In this document: positions 1 through 13,399 of the stretch, in pieces
Layout of the letters: each line of letters starts with the position of its first letter
Position numbering within the stretch: position 1 is the stretch's first letter
NCBI RefSeq assembly: GCF_014851395.1
Contig: NW_024040040.1
Location: 9,672,711 to 9,736,710, forward strand
Direction of reading: 5' to 3'
Source of the DNA: Micropterus salmoides
Taxonomy: Eukaryota > Chordata > Actinopteri > Centrarchiformes > Centrarchidae
DNA length: 64,000 nucleotides
The notes under the pieces: model-generated
What the model saw: only the letters and a program-made list of their open reading frames with translations
Told to the model about the DNA's origin: nothing
Database searches by the model: none
Position numbers and translations under genes: made by a program

Positions 1-3000
1 AAAGTCCCCTCCACCTGCTTAGCTGCTTATACGATTCCAATTCTTATGGCTCTTAATTTGCTAAACACTGATAGATCTAATAGGTTCAGATAGAGTATTA
101 GCATTTTGTCTCTAAAATAACGATTTCAGTTGCTCAAGAAAATGAAATACAGTTATAATAAAGTTATCACAGTGTTTACATGGCTGAGGTACATATGATG
201 CATTGGCTTTGGGCTAGCGCTGTTCCTGTTTGTTGTAATATAGTTATTGTTAGTCTTGCAGTAGGTAGAGGTCATGGTGATGACACACTGAAAGCGATGC
301 AGGGTTTTTTTCATCGTCAGATCACAGGTTTCTAAGTTTTATAGCTGCAGGTTTTCTTCAATGCTGAAGTTGAGGTTGCATTTTCTTTGCAATGTCATTT
401 CTCATTGATGAGGGAGATGACAAAGTTAATCATTTCTTTCTAGCGGAAAAGGGTTTAAAACAAGAAATGTAGGCCGGGACTAATTCCATGAGGACACAGA
501 ATGATTGTCAGTCTGGATGTTGTATAAATTGTCTGGATGTTTTTCCTTTCATAGCAGTTAAAGAAGACGACACGGATACATGAACTGACTAATAAAGTCT
601 GGCAAGCTGTCAATATTCTCTTTTGTTGGCACAGGCTGTTGAGGTGAACTGGTCTGTCTGAATCTTCACGCAGGAAACTGACTCTATGTGATGCGAGCAA
701 TGCAGGGAGGACGTAAAGTAATCTCTCCAAGAATCTGTAAAAAGTCTCAATTGCCAGATGGCTTGTGAGTCGCCCGTAGCTGCACCAGACATTCAGCAGA
801 TATCACTCTTTGCAAATCTCCGTTTCTAGCTTCTTTGCACTTTGAGCCTCTGTATTTTTAAAGTGCTTCACTACATGAATCGTTCATAACAGTATGCATG
901 CTTACCACACTGTTTAATTGCCTGTGACAGAAGTAAGCCTTCTTTGCCATCAATCTCTTTTAAATGTCTTTAAGGTCAATAAGGGTTGGCTCAGAGGCAA
1001 CAGGAAAACCATTCATAATCTCCATTAGCGACATGGACTATGCCTACTAACACAAATCTGTGGCTGCTAATCTGATCTATAGTACAGGATAACATTCTGC
1101 ACACTTAAAAATACTGTTGTGGACAAATAATTAAGCCCTTTGCCATTTACTCCCACTTAAGGAAAGCAAATTCCAGCATTAAGAACAGTATAATCACAAT
1201 CAAGACACTCAGTGAGAATTGCGTTATAAAGGTCACCTGTTTAGGTAGTTAAAAAAATTCTTAACAAATGTAATTTTCTTTCATCTTCCAGAAGCTCTCC
1301 AACACATTGCTGTAATACTCCAACATTTGGTTATGTGTATGTGTTGTTTCAGAATAAAACCCTGTGTCTGAACTGGTGCAACACGTTTAATTAAGGGATT
1401 ACCTTTACAAACGTTTTTCATCTGGCTACACAGTTCTGTCACTGACAGAATCAATAGTACAATAATACTGTGCGTTCTGACAGAACAGACACAAGGCAAA
1501 GTTTATGATTGCATCCACAGTCAGTGGAAAGGCGCGTTAGGAAAGGTCACGCAAATTGACATGGGGATGCATCTGCACTAGCTGAAAGCGATTCAGCTTG
1601 AGCAAAAAATGTACACGTATCCCTTGGCTTTATGAATTTACTTCATAAACGTATAGAGATGAGAGGAAAAGGGGGAGAGACTGGAGGGAAATAACAAAAA
1701 AGGTACTTGAGTTTCCGGTGAAACCTGAGATCAGTCAGAGGCCAAACTGCTGTACAAACACACACAAACAGGGTGGAGCTCCTCTCACTGGTCACTGAGA
1801 GCACTATTGTCAGCTCAGCCATGATACACAGTACGTTACTGGCTCATTAAAATCATTAAATATTAAAAGACACCAACAGGAAAAGAGACAATCATGATGT
1901 GATAACTCCAACATGTTAACAATGAGCTGACGTATGACAGTGCCAGACTTGCTTTTTCTCCTGGTTTCCAGTCTTTGTGCTAAAGTAAGATAACCAGGTG
2001 CTGGCTGTAGCCTTATATTTAACTGACAGACACAAGAGTGAGATTGCTCTTGTCTCATCTAACTCTGCCAGAAAGTGAAAAGGCATATTCCTCAGATGTC
2101 AAACTTTTGTTTCAACAGTATTTGGCACTGTCGTTGGCACAAATAATACAGTAAATCAACAAAATGTCTGCCATTTTTGAATTACAGTAGTTTCCTAATC
2201 TTCTCTCAAAGCTGAGACAAGTTGGTAAACCAGTACGTTCACCATACCTTGGTCAGCTGTCTCTTTGAAAACTTCAGTGGCCAAATGTTGTTTATTGCTG
2301 TCAAATCTGGAAAATCCACATTGATGTTAGACTTCCAGGTAAAGTTAAATGATGTGAGAATGAAAAGGAAGCTGACATAACCACCTGAAGTAGTTCCCAT
2401 TAACCTGCATTGATTTTAAGCATGAAATCTATTGAGTAGTAATGACTTTTGGTTGAAATGTTCGTGCTCACACCAATCGAATGGCAACGAGTTGGCTATT
2501 ACTCAAAGGTAACTGCAGCTCTTATATTTATGCAGGTGCTTAGAGGGAGCTGGAAGAAAATTTTAAAATAAGAATAATTTGCCACTAAGTGAAAAATGTA
2601 CTCAAAATAGCAAAATGTTCAGGTGATTTATATGTTTCTGTGATTGCGATCCATAACGAAGACAATACACCGGCACAAAGCATACGCATTGGTAATTTCA
2701 TTGTGTTCCTCCCACATAGCGAGAGTGACGGTATGCAGGACAGGGTGAAGTGTGGCCCCCGAGGCGAGCCGAGGCTGTCAGCTGCCTGATAACCTGGAGG
2801 AGACTGAGAAATTAGGGGGTGCAAACACTTACAAAATTCACATCTCCCACACACATTGATTATAATCAGGGAAAGCTGAAGAGCGGAGAGCAGAGGGAGG
2901 TGTTTGTTGTTGAGAGACCAGAGGAACAAAGCCCTGGACTGCATGTAAAAACAAACCTTCTTTCTGTGTCTGTGAATCACAATCTTGCTGCTGTTTCTCT

Positions 3001-3119
3001 GATTTAAAATAATGGTACAGTGCAATGTGTGTGTCTGATACTCATGACCTTTGACACACATCCACACACATCTTTTACCTACAAACCCTTAGGAAGGAAT
3101 AGGTAAAGTTAGCAAGCGA
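1..3119. other. Intergenic, mostly unrecognised
   Basis: No gene or RNA was recognised. A fragment of the palindromic MITE family lies near 1948-2108. A 160-codon open frame on the minus strand at 2585-3067 has no recognisable domain and overlaps shorter frames on the other strand. Confidence 0.5.
1948..2108. repeat. Fragment of AGCTAAGCT-type palindromic MITE family
   Basis: This stretch matches the other copies in the window in order and wording: a CCTGGTTTCCAGTCTTT block, then GCTGGCTGTAGCCTTATATTTA, then TCTCATCTAACTCTG, then an AAATGTCAAACT-like end. It appears to be one arm only. Confidence 0.6.
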
Positions 3120-3262
3120 TTATCATATCCAAGTATAAAGACTAGAAGCAGGGGAAAACAGCTAGCCTGGCTTTGTCCACCTCCAAAGCTCAACATGTTA
3201 TACCTTTTACAGGGAGGTGTCACAGAAAGTCACTTTTCCAAGCCAAGAAAAAGGTAAACCAG
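3120..3262. repeat. Palindromic MITE, left part (interrupted by the element at 3263-4610)
   Basis: The CAGGGGAAAACAGCTAGCC and GGCTTTGTCCACCTCC blocks and CAAGCCAAGAAAAAGG match the first half of a teleost palindromic MITE also present at 9950, 25845 and 46772. The sequence stops at 3262 and resumes at 4611, with CAG on both sides of the intervening element. Confidence 0.65.
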
Positions 3263-4610
3263 GGCCCTGTTTCAGAAAGCGGGTTTAGTGAAAACTCTGA
3301 GTAAGTTGAGCCTGAGATGAGGGAAACTCTGAGTATTTCGGTTTCAGAGAGCGAGATCAGATAAACTCTAGTTCTGTAACTCCGGCAACTTATGCTGTGA
3401 ACCTAACCTGCTCAGGAGGAGGTTTACTTCAACTAACACTGAGTTTCTCTCTGACTCCTCCCCTCCTGCGGAGCTTGTAGCTGCTGTCTCACACACCGTT
3501 TCATTTCCTCAATTATACTGTCGATATCAAAGCACATATTGGAATTACGTCTTTAGAAACATCGAAATCACGGCTGAATTATCTTTGGACATCGTAAATT
3601 TATCCTCAGCACAGAATAAAATATATAAGCTACACTGTCCTTTATAACACAGTGACTCCGTGGACATTAAGGCAAAAAATTTAGGCCTACTGTGCGCTAC
3701 AGTGCTGCAGTTTAAAGTAATCTGTTCAAAACTGATCAATGAACAGTAACCTTTCATACTGTAGTCGCACAGATTGAAGATTCCTATAGTAGTTATCAGC
3801 TGGATATGATGTGAATATTTCTAAGTGAGGATGACTGTGGTGCAGCTGAAACAAATAGGCTAAATGTAGTTTAAAAGTGAGTTTTTCATTATCTGCTGAT
3901 AGTCGGAATGTGTTTTCACAGCATTTCATAAAATACGAAATGAGCAAGATTGTGACATACACGTCTTAAACTTCACAGTCAGTTTGAACCTAGAAACATT
4001 TTACATTACAAAAAAATAATCATTAATAGGCCTGCTGAGTCGGACTGTCACTTTATAATCACAGGTCCATGAGGAGCCTAAACTATGTCTTCTGTTCGAT
4101 TAATATTTTCATCTTCAGTTATTTAGCATTTATTCCCGTCAGATTTCAGATGAATAAACAGGCCTGTAGCCTATTTAAAATGAATTACAGGCTGGAGGAG
4201 AATTCCTGCACTTTATCAATCATTAAGGAAATTCCAGTCTGGTAAATGATGAATGAGCAACGCTCTATAAAATGTAATATTGTTAACATATCGATCCTCC
4301 ACTCCTGCCTTTTAGAGCCAATCAGGGTCCGCGTTGGCAGCATTCATATTTCTAGCTCCACCCGATTAAAATGGAGGCTCTGCCTTTATTTACCCGTTGC
4401 CATGGTGAATTGTAGTATCGGAGCTCCATTGATGATTTCTTTTTTTCATCCCCACGCACGCGCTTCCATCAGGCTCAACATACTCAGAGTTGATTGAACT
4501 TATTCTGATGGGCCTTTTTTGAAATGGAAAACTCAGAGTTTGACAGCTCAGAGTTCGTCAACCCAGAGTTCAGGTTTACACTTGTTGAACCTGCTTTCTG
4601 AAACAGGGCC
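3263..4610. mobile_element. Non-autonomous Harbinger-like DNA transposon, 1348 bp, with CAG target-site duplication
   Basis: The ends are near-perfect inverted repeats: it starts GGCCCTGTTTCAGAAAGC and ends with the reverse complement of the same sequence. It is flanked by CAG at 3260-3262 and again at 4611-4613. Subterminal ACTCTGAGT motifs recur at both ends in opposite orientation. A 3-bp duplication and such ends fit PIF/Harbinger-type elements; the superfamily assignment is inference. No transposase was recognised; the short frames inside do not resemble known proteins. Confidence 0.8.
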
Positions 4611-5115
4611 CAGGTAACTCCCTGTAAAACCACAGCTTGTTGTTTTTACAATTTTTTGTACGGATTACAATTGCTTATGTGCTGGTAGGCGGGGTTTTTT
4701 ACCTTAAGACAAGACATTTTCCTACTGGGCCCAGTCTTTTTGCAAAGCTAAGCTAGCTGTCTCCTAAATCTAGCTTCATATTTGGCATACAGACATTAAA
4801 ATATTAAAATTAAAATTGTCTTATCTAACGCTCACCAAGAGAGTAAACAAGTGTATTCCCTAAAAGACTGTAAGTTTCTTTCCATTGCTATATTTCAGTT
4901 TGTTTTTATAAATATTATTTTTTCTGCATTTCCACACGCTGGTAATTATGCCTACCAGCATCTGTAACACTCAAGTAATGAACAAATATATTTTGTATGA
5001 TCATTACGCAAACTGAAATGCAAAAACGAATGGCTCTAGCTTCACATTTATTGTACAGACATGACATGCAAGAAAGCAAATAAGTGTATTTCCCCAAAAT
5101 GTCAAACCATTCCTA
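4611..5115. repeat. Palindromic MITE, right part after the insertion
   Basis: Sequence resumes with CTGTAAAACCACAGCTTGT, TTTTTGTACGGATTACAA, GTGCTGGTAGGCGGG and AGCTAAGCTAGCTG, in the order expected for the second arm. It ends with a GTGTATTTCCC..AATGTCAAACCATTCCT block at about 5060-5110. A similar end-like block at about 4845-4870 suggests a partial duplication or a second insertion within the arm. Confidence 0.6.
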
Positions 5116-6714
5116 CAAGCAAATAGACACTAGGGACTCAGAAACTCAAGACTATTAATGCTCAAGGAAAAGCCTGCCTGCCCCAATGTGTGGTTTTTAA
5201 AACATCTCTGGAGAAAGTTCACAGTCTGGTTGGTTTGAAGTACTCTTGCACAGTTTAAGAGAGTGAGAGAAAGATAGGTAACATTGGGAGTGAAATGCCC
5301 ATTTGGTATTTTGTCAAACGCCCCCTCAGTATTGGTGCACAACACTTACTTAATGTAGATTATCTAAGTCACCTAGAATGATTTTTATTTCCAGCACAGT
5401 GATCCGTGGGAAACTATTGGCAGTGCTGCCACACGCAGGCTCAGCTGCAGTCTTCACTGTCATCTTAAGTATGATCCTTTCCAAAGAAGATCTCATAAAT
5501 AAATCAGTGTCTAAAGACACAAAAAGGAATGAGATTAAATCATCTCTCAACAGTCCCACATTGGGAGTTAATGTTTTTCTGAAGCCATCTCTGAATAACT
5601 GAATGGAAATCCTTTGAGTACTGTTTAAGGCACCTTTATTTCTAGGATGATACAAACAATATAGAGGAGCACATAACAACAGATTAACAAGCATGTAGAA
5701 AGTCAATTTACAGGATGAATAAATTGTAGTTAGTTTGCTTGTGTGGGCTCAATCAGACAACAGACTTTGTGTTAGTGAAACATCTGAATTATGTTCCTTA
5801 AAAATTTGAGGAATAATAGCCAGCAGCCTGGCAGACAGACAGTTAAACAGGCAAACAGACAAAGTTGATAGAGTCATAAGGCTTAAGAAAGAAAAGAGTT
5901 GAAAGTGTTTTCTCTGACTGGAGTATAATTCATCCACGCCAGACTTTCAGACCAGAATATTTCACGGTTAGGTGGAGTGATGGAGGAAAAATAACTGCTT
6001 CCATAAATGGGCTATTCTTTAGAGCCACGCAGTGTGAATACATTTTGGAAAAGGCATTTAGAAAAGCCAGTTCCTTTGCACTTTTGTTGTGTCATTGTAG
6101 TGGCAATGCTTTCCAAAAACCTTATTGAAGGCCAAAGATATTTTACTGCAACAACATGCATGGAAATAAATAGCCCTTACTGGGGTCAAAGCCAAGAACG
6201 CAAGAGATCTGACAGCGAGAATATCAGCTTGATTCATCACTCTGAAAAAGTCCTGCATCTGTTCTGAAGACAGAAAATTCCACTAATAGAGATTAAATTG
6301 TAGGGGAAATGGTGCCTGACATAGCTGCCATTACCACGATGGTGATGCTGTTTGAAGAGAATTAACATTATGATAAACTGGCAGCTCTTTGTGAGGGTGT
6401 GTGTTTATTGGTGTAAGCATTAAAGAAATATGCCTCCCACCTTTCCTGTTTGTGTGTCTTTGTTAGTTTATAGCAGGTGTTATTGCAAGATTAGCTTAAC
6501 GGCAACATGGCCAAATGTGGTCTATGACAAATCTGGGTCCATCACAAACAGGTACAACGCTTGAACATGACTCATCTACTTGCCAATAGGGTAATTCACT
6601 TACTCTTAGTTGCAAAAAATAAGTACTTTAAAGTTGCTCTTATCAATATTTTTATATTAACGTTGGATAAAATTGCTACTTGTAACGTGGAAATGGGCTT
6701 GTACTGAGGAACCC
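5116..6714. other. Intergenic, nothing recognised
   Basis: Only short open frames without recognisable domains on either strand, and no tandem repeat or RNA gene. Confidence 0.5.
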
Positions 6715-7182
6715 ACAAAGATCTGTCTCCCAGCTTCGCAGTTCCCGTTTGCTCTATGGAATGTTTCAACAGCCGATTGTTTTAGTTTTCTGACCTACAA
6801 CTTTCATGTTTAGTCTCAGTCTCATGACTCTCAGCGTAGTTTTCGGCCATTTCTGGCAGATGCAGCTGAAAGCCAAGCTAACTGTCCAGTGCTAAACAGC
6901 AGACAGACGTAGTTAGCAACTAGCATTTAGCAGATAAAGAGCCAGATATTTCCCTCAGCAGCTGATGGAGTTAACTATCTTAGTTATTTACATTTGTCAG
7001 GTGGCCAGAAACAACAAATTCATATGAAATGTGCTAAAATGGCTCTGTATCTGCTGGTGTGCAAATACGTGACTGTTTGCTAGCAAATAATATATCAACT
7101 AAGATACTAACTTTATACTGTCCTCGCATTTGGTAATTTTGTGTTTCAGCCTTTCTCTGCTGCCCCCAAGTGGACAAAGAAA
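6715..7182. repeat. Probable dispersed teleost repeat
   Basis: The stretch contains GTTAGCAACTAGCATTTAGC, AGAGCCAGATATTTCCCTC, GGTGGCCAGAAACAAC and a closing TCTCTGCTGCCCCCAAGTGG. I recognise this wording as a teleost interspersed repeat. Its boundaries are uncertain and there is no coding capacity. Confidence 0.4.
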
Positions 7183-7282
7183 ATAAATAAATAAATCAGG
7201 TATTGCAGGTTTAACTTGAAGCCAGAAAGGAAATTCACTTGTGTGGGACATGAGTGAGAAACTAGAGAGAGGAAGCTAAAAT

Positions 7283-7283
<1 letters not shown>

Positions 7284-7327
<44 letters not shown>
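7284..7327. repeat. (CA)n microsatellite, about 22 units
   Basis: Uninterrupted CA dinucleotide run. It creates an artefactual Cys-Val frame on the other strand. Confidence 0.98.
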
Positions 7328-7329
<2 letters not shown>

Positions 7330-9949
7330 CTTTGCAGAATCCTTTCTAGAACTTTTATATAAATTAAAAGAATAAATTAAAATATGTGACAATTACACAT
7401 AAAACATATTGGACAGCTACAAATAATGCAATAATGCCAGTAGCCATGGTCACACATCGAACAGATGGCAACGGCATTTACTGTAATTAAACCTCCTGTC
7501 CTCTTTGTATGTCTTTGTCACGAAAATCTTCTGTGTTTCACAGCCAGATGGTTAGAAATGGTTAGAGTTAGGTGTTAAAAGTGTGAGTAATAAATATAAA
7601 AGAGGAAGTCCACATATGCAATGTGCAACATTTCACAGCCTGAAAGGAAAAATCCAGCCACATTTGTGGCTCTGTGAGGCTGTCATGCTCATTGTAAAGA
7701 AAAGTGGAGCATAAGGTCCAGAGTTTACTTTTGATCTTTAGCCCCGAGGTGCTAGTCTAAAGAGTCAAAGGAAGGAAAAGCTGGCCCTCATAGAGAGGGG
7801 GGAGATGCAGTCTTGTTTAAATATGGGAATAATGTACACATTTTCAGACAGTCTCGCACGGAAGGCATTCATAGTGGTGCACTCGGTTGTTCATGGACAG
7901 TAACACAAATGAAAGAGGAGAGCTTGAGAGAGAGGATCACACCCCGGCCCCCTTTCTCAGCTCAGTTTCTGAAAGTTAGAGAAATTGTCAGACGCACGGG
8001 TTTCCCAAGCTTTTCGAGTTCAACCATCCAACAAACTCTTCTGATGAAGCATACTGGCGGTTTAACTCTGATGGCATGTCTACACAGGAGGAATGCCAGC
8101 CTCATTTTTCAGTCAACCTCACCTGCGTCTGACAGAACAGATACATTTCAACATCAAGGGTTGTTATTGGTCTGGACTTCTTACCCAAAGTCCCAAAAAC
8201 TGTGTGATGTCTGTGGTTGTCTTATTCCTGTCTGATAAAGTCCACAGTCAGTGAAATACTGCAATAAAAGTCAAATACCCTACAAGTGATGTCAGGATTT
8301 TCTTCAAAAATGTGTTTTAAAAAAGGCAAATTCCTTCGAATCGGACTTATTTGAGAGAGCGTGGCTTTGCTTGCAAACCATCTGACAGTAAAACAAGGGT
8401 TCTCACTTGACTGCCGAAAATAAAGAAAAAGGAAGCCGCATAATGCAGGAGGTTTAAATCATGTTGAGGCTTCTTAATCCAAGAGCATTCAAACTGTTTG
8501 TGGATGCTCATTTAAAGTATCAGGCCGTTAAAAAGGCCCACACAGCTGGTTCATCTGTCTGTCTTCTCTTCTTCTAAGAAAAGTGTGTAAACATTTCAAG
8601 CAGAGCTATTATCTTCTCTTTGAAATTTCAGGAAATTATCACATTTCTTTTAAGTTTGAAAAGAATCAGTCATTTTTGGAGCATTTTACTTCCACAGCAG
8701 TAACGTAATGCAAAATAATGGCCTGAGTTTGACTAAAGACATGTACGTACAGCAGTTTCTGTGTGATGTTTCCATCTATGGTTTCGATCTTGTAAACAGC
8801 TTGAGATGCAAATCTGAACATGATGTACATGACAACATGGGAGATGCATCTTCTATTACAACAGAAAGGTCATTTGCATATACCATATGGACACCTGTAA
8901 TTGCATGCTGAAAATGCACATTACAAAACTCATTATTGTGTATCTTAATATTTCTCATTAATTTTGCAAATGTCCATTATAAAATGTTATAATAATTTTT
9001 TCTTCATCATATTCTTTCTTTCTTTGCTGAGTCTTTCCTACTGTGTGTATGAACATTCGGCCATAATGTTGCACACATGAGATGTGCGGATGATGATAGT
9101 TTCCCACCCAAAAAGTGTCACAACCCTTACCTTATTTTATGCTTTGTTATTTTGAACTCCGTCTTCAGGAGGACCGCCTGCATCTGCGAAGCTGTCAGAC
9201 CACAATTCCTCCAAATCTTTTGAAAAGCTAATTATGAAGTGTGGGCTCATTTTAACTCTGACCTTCACTGCACCGGAGACCTTTGGCGTAGCCCAAACCT
9301 TTTTTAAGAAATGAAGGTAAAACGCTATTTTTCTCATCAAGTTTAAAGACGTGCTTGTTTGGCCTTTGCAAATTGGGCAGAAATGAAAAAGCACAGTTCA
9401 AGGGTCAATATCTGCATTTAGTGGCTTCATCTTCAAGTAGATAAGAATAAAAAGTAAGCAGTAACTAGAACTCAAAAGTTATGCTTCTTCTCCCCCTTAC
9501 TTCTCTCAACAATCTTCAAATGCAAAACCATTTGACTGTATGTCTATAACACCTGGCGGGTAAACAGCTGTGGATGTCTGAGACGTAGATAAGACTCATT
9601 GTAACCTGCCAAGCTTGTTTAATAAAAAAACACAAGACCATTGAAAAAGCATTTCTCTACAAAGACAAATGGAACAAATCCTTTAAGCAAACCAGGCGTA
9701 TTGACTCAAGACATTAACATACTGCATGACTTGTTGAATAACAAAGTCAAATGTTTGCAGGTTCATACCTCACCTTTGGCATTATACTTCTTGAAGGTAA
9801 ATGGTGCAAGTACATTTGCACAGTGGAGTGCGAGCTCCGGCATATGGCATGTCAGGTGTCGGACGCTAATACTGCTGTTGTTGTTAAGAGAGAAACACTT
9901 TGAGAAACATGTTCGTTTGCTTTCAACTTAGATGACAATACAAGCAGAA
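7330..9949. other. Intergenic, nothing recognised
   Basis: A 140-codon open frame at 7813-8235 on the plus strand starts in AT-rich sequence and has no recognisable motif, so it is not called as a gene. No repeat family was recognised. Confidence 0.45.
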
Positions 9950-10245
9950 AGTTAGCTTATCTTAGCAAAAGAAAAAGGGGTAAACAGCTAGTCTGGCTCC
10001 GTACAAAATTAACAAAACTGCCCACCAACAGCCTCTGAAGCTCACTGATTAAAATGCAATGAAGTCACTGCATCTGGATTTCGTTGCGATTAGATAAAGC
10101 CAGGCTAGCTGTTACGTCCTGTTTCAAGTCTTTATGCTAAGCTAAGCAGCTGCTGGCTATTGCCTTATATTTAACACAAGAGGGGTATCGATTTTCTCAT
10201 CTCACTCTGGGCAAGAAAGAAAATAAGCAATTTTCCCAAAGCCTT
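9950..10245. repeat. Palindromic MITE copy
   Basis: Shares AAACAGCTAGTCTGGCTCCG, CCTCTGAAGCTCACTGATTAA, AGCCAGGCTAGCTGTTACG, TTTATGCTAAGCTAAGC, GCTGGCTATTGCCTTATATTTA and CTCATCTCACTCTGGGCAAG with the copies near 3.1 and 46.8 kb. The two halves are inverted relative to each other, as expected for this foldback family. Confidence 0.7.
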
Positions 10246-10249
10246 GAAC

Positions 10250-12204
10250 TATTTACTTAAAATATGTAAAAATGTAAAATTATTACTAACATTTAATTTA
10301 TTTATTTACATTTTTTATTAATTAGCCTCGGAACATTTCTTAAATTTGATCTAGCATGTCTCTGTTGGTATTTGCTTGGCTTAGGGCACAGTCAATGGAT
10401 GTATGTTACATAGGTGTCGTTTACACTGGGGACTACATTTTGAAACAAGCTAATTTTGTCCCAATTACTGAAAAATAGCTTGCACCAAGAAATTGAAGCC
10501 AGAAAGGAAATTCGAACAAATGAAATGCTTTGAGAAAGGTTTATTTAGACAATAAGAATACTATGGAATGCAATTTAAATATAGAAGAAACAAATGTGCA
10601 GTACCCCAAACCCATTATTCAGCATTCCTATTTATTCAAAATAGTGTTAAAAATCTTCTCGTCTTGTTCTGGTGCATCCTCACATCACATGCCCCAAGTG
10701 TATCATCTCTCCCCTAATCTGAGCCCTTTTGTCTCCACCACTTTTCAACACAAAGTGACGCTCTTGGTAGGTTATACTATGGGCAAAGGATTAAACTCTA
10801 ACTTGCAAGGGCTCTAAATTCCAGTTTCATTTAGACTTCTGCTTGTTGTCGGGGCCATTAAAATCCCTGTGCTTTTGTTTGATGATTGGTTTTGGCTTTC
10901 AGTAACTGGCTTTGTTGAATCTCAGTGGATGTTTTCCATATATTAGCTGACCTATGCTGATCACAGGTGTATTTATTTTATGAACATCAGGAGTTGGAAG
11001 GAGTGCTGTATCTTCAACCTCTTCGTTATATTGATCAAGTGCTATGGACCCAGCAAGCACTCCTGTGAGGCCTCCTCACTGTCCCTTGGGCCATGAGCCT
11101 TACTGGCAGCATCCTGTCAGGCAATTCAAACCTTTCTGCTGGATAAGTCACATAATGATGTTTACAACTACAGTCAGGTGTTATTTTAAAAAAGTTTTTC
11201 ATTCAAGTAACCTTATCAACTTAAATTCCATTTATAGAAGGAACCTGGGAACATAGAGAGTTGTTATGGCGTGTTTTGTAAACCATTACCCATAAACCCT
11301 AACTAACCCTGCAACTGGGGACCCTGGGAACATACGTAGGAATGACCCGCAATGAACAACAGCTTATCGTTGTTGAAAAATCTTATTGTGTGTTTAGGTA
11401 ATGTCTACTGGTTAATAAGATACCTGTTTAACCAGGTTTAGCTGCTGTTCATTTATTGGCACTAGACTCTGCCAAAAAACCCATCAGACTACACAGAATT
11501 TCAATCATAATTCAATACATTTTCCCCACAAGAATGTACAGTTTCATTTACCTCCTCTTATTGTGTTTTGGGGGATTTTTCATTGTTCTTTAAGGCTGAA
11601 AGAAAGGTGTTTTTGAGGTGGATGTCACTTGCTCTACCTAGGCTTATGACAAAACTTTTTCTGGCTCCAGTACCTGCCAAGCTTTACCAACATCATGTTC
11701 AGGTTTTCATGCAGCCTTTAATACATCTAACTTGTCCCTCTCAACACTGTTTGTAGGCAAAGCACATTTTCTGACACCATAAGTTACTGTAGTGAGATAA
11801 ATCATCATTACACATGGACAGGTTTTAATTGTTTAGAAAATCGTAAATTACTAAATCAAAAACAAATTAAAGGATTTTGCTAACAACTGTATATTTGTGG
11901 GGATACATTTTAAGAATTCTGGGTATTATTGTGTTGCGGGACTTGATGCTTCATGGAGCTGAACTTTTTACCTCTGAAATACACAGCAGTGTCTCTATTT
12001 AAAGGCTCAGTTCACCAGATTACTACTAAAATCACTATTTTCTCAATAACCTCTTGTGGTATATAGCAATTCAGATAGTTTTGTTAGCTAACATTAGCCA
12101 CCATAAGCAGTAAAAGTCCTGTGTATTGAAGTGAACAGGAGTGCGCTTGATGCTAACAAAGTAAATTTATCATTTGTAAAGAGGAAGAATGTTTTATTAC
12201 TTGT
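10250..12204. other. Intergenic, nothing recognised
   Basis: AT-rich sequence with short random frames only. Confidence 0.45.
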
Positions 12205-12209
12205 TTAAA

Positions 12210-12911
12210 GGAGCAGTGTGTAGAATTTAGGATTGCAGATCGCAACCAACTGATAACCCTTCCCCTCCCGTTCCTACCATAACCTGTAGGAGAGTCTACG
12301 ATGGCTGTTAAACCTGCGAAAAACTCTAAAGGCCCACTCTAGAGCCAGGGTTTGGTTTGTGGCTACTGTGATTTAAATGTGAAGGGCTCAAACTAAGGCA
12401 ATCTCAGAAACTCATCAACTATCATCTCACAATGATTTAGCCTATGGGCGCAACGGCCAATAACTGAGGTCTTCCAGTCAAGACTGCCTCTACTATGCGC
12501 CGGTCACGGTTTACACACCACTTAGCAATCTAGGGAACCCATTGGCTATCGTCTGACGTCCGTATGTAATGCAAATTTTTTTTTTTTAAAAGCTAATAAA
12601 AAGCTAACGTTTCGTCAGATAGCTGATGGGTTCCAAGATTGCATTTCAGCCAATGTCTTCTGCCTCTTCTGCTGTTTACCTGCATGCAACCAAAGCCCAC
12701 TCAAATGATGACTGGTCAATATTAATCAGCAAAATTTTGTCCCTTGCTTACAGATTCTGCATTCATATGCAGATATCTGTTTAAAGAGATAAATTCTAAA
12801 GCAAAAAACACAACTCTTTTTCATTTTCAGGTGATTATACACTAATGAAAACATACTTATGAATATTATATTATATTTTGCCAATATCCCCTAAATTGTA
12901 CACACCGGTGC
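12210..12911. mobile_element. Non-autonomous DNA transposon (GCAGTGTGTA-end family), copy 1
   Basis: The left end reads AGGAGCAGTGTGTAGAATTT and the right end is its imperfect reverse complement (AAATTGTACACACCGGTGC). Both ends abut TTTAA. Subterminal sequence near the right end (GGTGATTATACACTAATGAAA) is typical of this abundant teleost family. There is no transposase. A second copy of the family, with the same flanking TTTAA, lies at about 47046-47481. Confidence 0.7.
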
Positions 12912-13375
12912 TTTAAAAGCTATGTGGTCTCGCTGTAAGTAACTGAAATATATACTTACTACTTCTCTAAACAATATTGATTTCCCCCAGAATGCATCCA
13001 TTACAAAATCCATGAAGATGTTTTCATCTCTGTGTCATTGTCATTGAAGTCTGTGGCATCTCTGCTGTGCTCAGAGTGAAGCTTCTTTCTCTGTTTATGT
13101 CAAGCGTAATCAACAACTAATCCTGCTGCTTTCATGTCACACTGAAGGGCACATTCATCTCTGGGAACAAGGAAGCAATCTCGACCCCAAGGGGCTGCAT
13201 TAGACTTGATCTGAGAAATCCTTTGGAAGCTGTGAGGCATGTGTGATATTTTCATCCTCAATGCTGTCTCTGTGCATTTGTAGGTAACGGCCAAAGCCCA
13301 TGTCATTTCAGTCAGCTTTATAGTTCAAAAGTATATTCACCTTTTCGTATTCTCCTCTTTCTTTCTTTACCTTAT

Positions 13376-13399
13376 CACACACACACACACACACACACA
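13376..13399. repeat. (CA)n microsatellite, about 12 units
   Basis: Uninterrupted CA dinucleotide run. Confidence 0.97.

Noticed and set aside
2585..3067. 160-codon open frame on the minus strand
   Set aside because: No known motif, overlaps frames on the opposite strand, and its 5' end runs into unstructured intergenic DNA.
7146..7328. Cys-Val repeat protein on the minus strand
   Set aside because: Produced entirely by the CA microsatellite.
11270..11310. TAACCC-rich stretch resembling telomeric repeat
   Set aside because: Only two or three scattered units, not a tandem array.
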